From NCBI GenBank assembly GCA_017307315.1, contig JAFKFF010000406.1, positions 1-8,036 on the forward strand: 8,036 nucleotides of DNA. The letters are read 5' to 3'. Shown in pieces: positions 6,274 to 8,036 of this stretch. Source of the stretch: Alphaproteobacteria bacterium (lineage in GTDB: Bacteria > Pseudomonadota > Alphaproteobacteria > Micropepsales > Micropepsaceae). A model generated the notes under the pieces. It saw only the letters and a program-made list of their open reading frames with translations. It made no database searches and had not been told where the DNA came from. A program made the position numbers and the translations under genes. Position 1 is the first letter of the stretch. The number at the start of each line of letters is the position of its first letter.

Positions 6274-7491
6274 ATGCGCGGTAAAAGCGTCCTCCTCGTG
6301 ATAGGCGGCGGCATCGCCGCCTATAAAGCGCTGGAACTCATCCGCCGCCTGGCCGAGCGCGGCGTAAAGACACGCGCCATCCTTACCAGTGCGGGAGCGC
6401 AGTTCGTCACGCCCCTTTCCGTCGCCGCGCTCACGGGCAACAGGGTTTTCTCCGACCTGTTCAGCCTCACCGACGAAAGCGAAATGGGACATATCGAACT
6501 TTCCCGAGCCGCGGACCTGGTGGTGGTGGCGCCCGCGACGGCGGACTTGATGGGGAAGCTGGCGGCGGGCCTGGCCAACGATCTTGCTTCCACTGCTCTC
6601 ATCGCCACCGACAAGCCGATCCTGATGGCGCCGGCGATGAATGTGCGGATGTGGCAGAGCCCGCCTGTCCGCCGCAATCTCGAAACCCTGAAGAGCGACG
6701 GCGTTCTCTTCGTCGGCCCTGGCGACGGCGAGATGGCCTGCGGCGAGTTCGGCCCCGGGCGGATGGCCGAGCCGTTGGAAATCATCGCGGCGATTGAAGC
6801 GGCATTGACGAACCATGGCGGCCCATTGAACGGCCTGAAGGCGTTGGTGACGGCGGGCCCGACGCAGGAACCGCTCGATCCCATCCGTTTCCTCGCCAAC
6901 CGTTCCTCCGGCAAGCAAGGCTATGCCATCGCAGGCGCGCTGGCGGCGGCCGGTGCGGACGTGGCGCTGGTCTCCGGGCCTGTCGAGATCGCTCCGCCGC
7001 CCCATGTGAATTTGATAAAGGTCGGCACGGCACGGCAGATGCTGCGCGCTTGCGAAGCGCAATTGCCCGCCGACATCGCGGTGATGAGCGCCGCGGTCGC
7101 CGATTGGCGGCCGGAAAGCCCGGCAAGCGGCAAGATCAAGAAAGACGATGGCCGTGCGGTTCCCGAAATCCGGCTGGTGGAAAATCCCGACATCCTGGCG
7201 ACGCTGGCCAAAAGCTCGAACCGCCCGCGCCTGCTGATCGGTTTCGCCGCCGAGACGGACCATGTGCGCGCCCATGCCAGCGCCAAGCGTGCGCGCAAGG
7301 GCGCCGACTGGATTCTCGCCAACGACGTCTCCGCCGATGGCGAAGGCCGCTCGGTGATGGGCGGCGACCGCAACCAGATTCATCTGATCACCGTCGAGAC
7401 CGAGGAAAGCTGGCCGGAAATGTCGAAGGCCGACGCCGCCCGCCGCCTTGTCCAGCATATCGTCCGGCATTTCCAGGAAACGCAAACATGA
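6274..7491 (+). CDS. coaBC: Bifunctional phosphopantothenoylcysteine decarboxylase / phosphopantothenate-cysteine ligase
   Basis: Catalyses two consecutive steps of coenzyme A synthesis: CTP-dependent joining of cysteine to 4'-phosphopantothenate (CoaB), then FMN-dependent decarboxylation to 4'-phosphopantetheine (CoaC). The 405 residues match the usual length of about 400. CoaC half (1-180): GGGIAAYKALELIRRL start, His73 in HIELSR, Asn123 in PAMNVRMW, and Cys156 in MACGEFGPGRMAEP, equivalent to E. coli His75, Asn125 and Cys158. CoaB half (about 186-405): TAGPTQEPLDP, RFLANRSSGKQGYAIA with Asn210, AAVADWRP, and KIKK with Lys289, the last two residues numbered as in E. coli. All key residues are present. 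The ATG is the first possible start, since a TGA lies in frame at 6250-6252; its ribosome-binding sequence is weak. The end overlaps dut by 4 bases (ATGA). The older symbol is dfp. Confidence 0.97.
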   Translation: MRGKSVLLVIGGGIAAYKALELIRRLAERGVKTRAILTSAGAQFVTPLSVAALTGNRVFSDLFSLTDESEMGHIELSRAADLVVVAPATADLMGKLAAGLANDLASTALIATDKPILMAPAMNVRMWQSPPVRRNLETLKSDGVLFVGPGDGEMACGEFGPGRMAEPLEIIAAIEAALTNHGGPLNGLKALVTAGPTQEPLDPIRFLANRSSGKQGYAIAGALAAAGADVALVSGPVEIAPPPHVNLIKVGTARQMLRACEAQLPADIAVMSAAVADWRPESPASGKIKKDDGRAVPEIRLVENPDILATLAKSSNRPRLLIGFAAETDHVRAHASAKRARKGADWILANDVSADGEGRSVMGGDRNQIHLITVETEESWPEMSKADAARRLVQHIVRHFQETQT

Positions 7492-7943
7492 AGATCGGAC
7501 TGAAGCGCCTTCCCAACGGCCAAGGCCTCGCCTTGCCGCATTACGCCACCGAGGGCGCCGCCGGCCTCGACCTTCTCGCCGCGATCGAAGGCGAGATCGA
7601 GCTCTTGCCGGGGAAGCGCGCCGCCATCCCCTGCGGCATCGCCATCGAATTGCCGCCGGGCGCCGAAGCCCAGGTGCGCCCCCGCTCGGGCCTGGCCCTC
7701 AATCACGGCGTCACGGTCCTGAACGCGCCGGGCACCATCGACAGCGACTATCGCGGCGAGATCAAAGCCATTCTCATCAACCATGGCGATGCCGCTTTCC
7801 GCATCGCGCGCGGCGCCAAGATCGCCCAGATGGTGATCGCCCGCCACGAACATGCGCAAATCGTGGAAAGCGACAGCCTGTCCAACAGCGCGCGCGGTGC
7901 GGGCGGCTTCGGCTCAACCGGCATGACGGTGAAGACACAATGA
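7488..7943 (+). CDS. dut: Deoxyuridine 5'-triphosphate nucleotidohydrolase (dUTPase)
   Basis: Homotrimeric enzyme that hydrolyses dUTP to dUMP and pyrophosphate, keeping uracil out of DNA and supplying dUMP for thymidylate synthesis. The product is 151 residues, the usual bacterial length. All five family motifs are visible: AGLDL (25-29), RPRSGLAL (64-71), GTIDSDYRGEIKAIL (82-96, with Asp85 as the catalytic base), RGAKIAQMVI (108-117), and RGAGGFGSTG (136-145, with Phe141 expected to stack on uracil). The start is the ATG in the ATGA overlap with the coaBC stop. The frame stays open far upstream, but only inside coaBC, where the translation is low-complexity shadow. The stop TGA shares one base with the ATG of the next gene, so the three are translationally coupled. 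Confidence 0.97.
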   Translation: MKIGLKRLPNGQGLALPHYATEGAAGLDLLAAIEGEIELLPGKRAAIPCGIAIELPPGAEAQVRPRSGLALNHGVTVLNAPGTIDSDYRGEIKAILINHGDAAFRIARGAKIAQMVIARHEHAQIVESDSLSNSARGAGGFGSTGMTVKTQ

Positions 7944-8036
7944 TGCTCCGCCTTTCCCGCAAGACGCTCCTGGCGCTGGAGGCGGTGATCGACATCGCCT
8001 TCAATGCACGGCCCGAGCCGGTCCAGGCCAAGGAAA
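7943..8036 (+). CDS. Rrf2-family transcriptional regulator, 3'-truncated by window edge
   Basis: Only the first 31 codons are inside the window: MLRLSRKTLLALEAVIDIAF, then NARPEPVQAKE. This is the N-terminal helix and the start of the winged-helix DNA-binding domain of Rrf2 proteins, which typically open with RLSRKxxYALxALLDLA and continue into the recognition helix after VQAKEI. Family members include IscR, NsrR, RirA and CymR; the three cysteines that would show Fe-S ligation fall outside the window, so the sensed signal cannot be told. The ATG overlaps the dut TGA by one base (TGATG), placing the gene in the coaBC-dut transcript. The family call rests on a short segment but fits well. Confidence 0.82.
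   Translation, partial: MLRLSRKTLLALEAVIDIAFNARPEPVQAKE

Noticed and set aside
6247..7485. A 412-codon open frame on the minus strand opposite coaBC.
   Set aside because: It mirrors coaBC almost end to end, its translation is rich in Arg, Ala, Gly and His with no family motif, and coaBC has every catalytic residue. Long antisense frames like this are expected in GC-rich coding DNA.
7050..7487. A possible N-terminal extension of dUTPase, since its frame stays open far upstream.
   Set aside because: The upstream part is an alternate-frame reading of coaBC with Arg/Gly-rich low-complexity translation. The dUTPase family starts near the MKIGLKRLP segment, and the ATGA overlap gives a standard coupled start at 7488.

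Overview
The window is GC-rich chromosomal DNA carrying mostly core housekeeping genes, and it fits an alphaproteobacterium. That placement is an inference. It rests on the order topA-rnr-rpmG, a cysteine-free 55-residue L33, a DNA topoisomerase I ending in tandem GRFGPYV repeats plus a Lys/Ala-rich tail, and coaBC directly coupled to dut. The genus cannot be named from this sequence. I saw no mobile element, CRISPR array, tRNA or rRNA, and no gene with the base composition of a foreign island.

Layout. Positions 1-4527 (+) hold the 3' part of topA, whose start lies left of the window, followed with no gap by rnr (RNase R), which starts on a TTG right after the topA stop. Next is a 90-base gap with a consensus -35 box, then rpmG (ribosomal protein L33) at 4618-4785 (+), ending in a small hairpin that overlaps its stop codon. 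Two genes lie on the minus strand: an HSL-type alpha/beta-hydrolase (4809-5750), convergent with rpmG, and upstream of it a small uncharacterised 82-residue protein (5833-6081). A comparatively AT-rich divergent intergenic region (6082-6273) has several short inverted repeats, a TATAAT box and a sequence resembling a CtrA box. The right part (6274-8036, +) is a tightly overlapping cluster: coaBC (CoA biosynthesis), dut (dUTPase), and the first 31 codons of an Rrf2-family transcriptional regulator that runs off the right edge.

How the genes work together. topA and rnr look co-transcribed and translationally coupled and act in DNA topology and RNA turnover; rpmG probably has its own promoter. 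coaBC, dut and the Rrf2 gene overlap by 4 and 1 bases and are almost certainly one transcript, joining cofactor synthesis and nucleotide-pool sanitation to a possible Fe-S or redox-responsive regulator. The hydrolase and small protein form a reversed accessory pair between the two core blocks.

I found no clearly new biological system. The items most worth a second look are the divergent intergenic region, the small conserved-looking protein, and the Rrf2 gene locked into the coaBC-dut unit.
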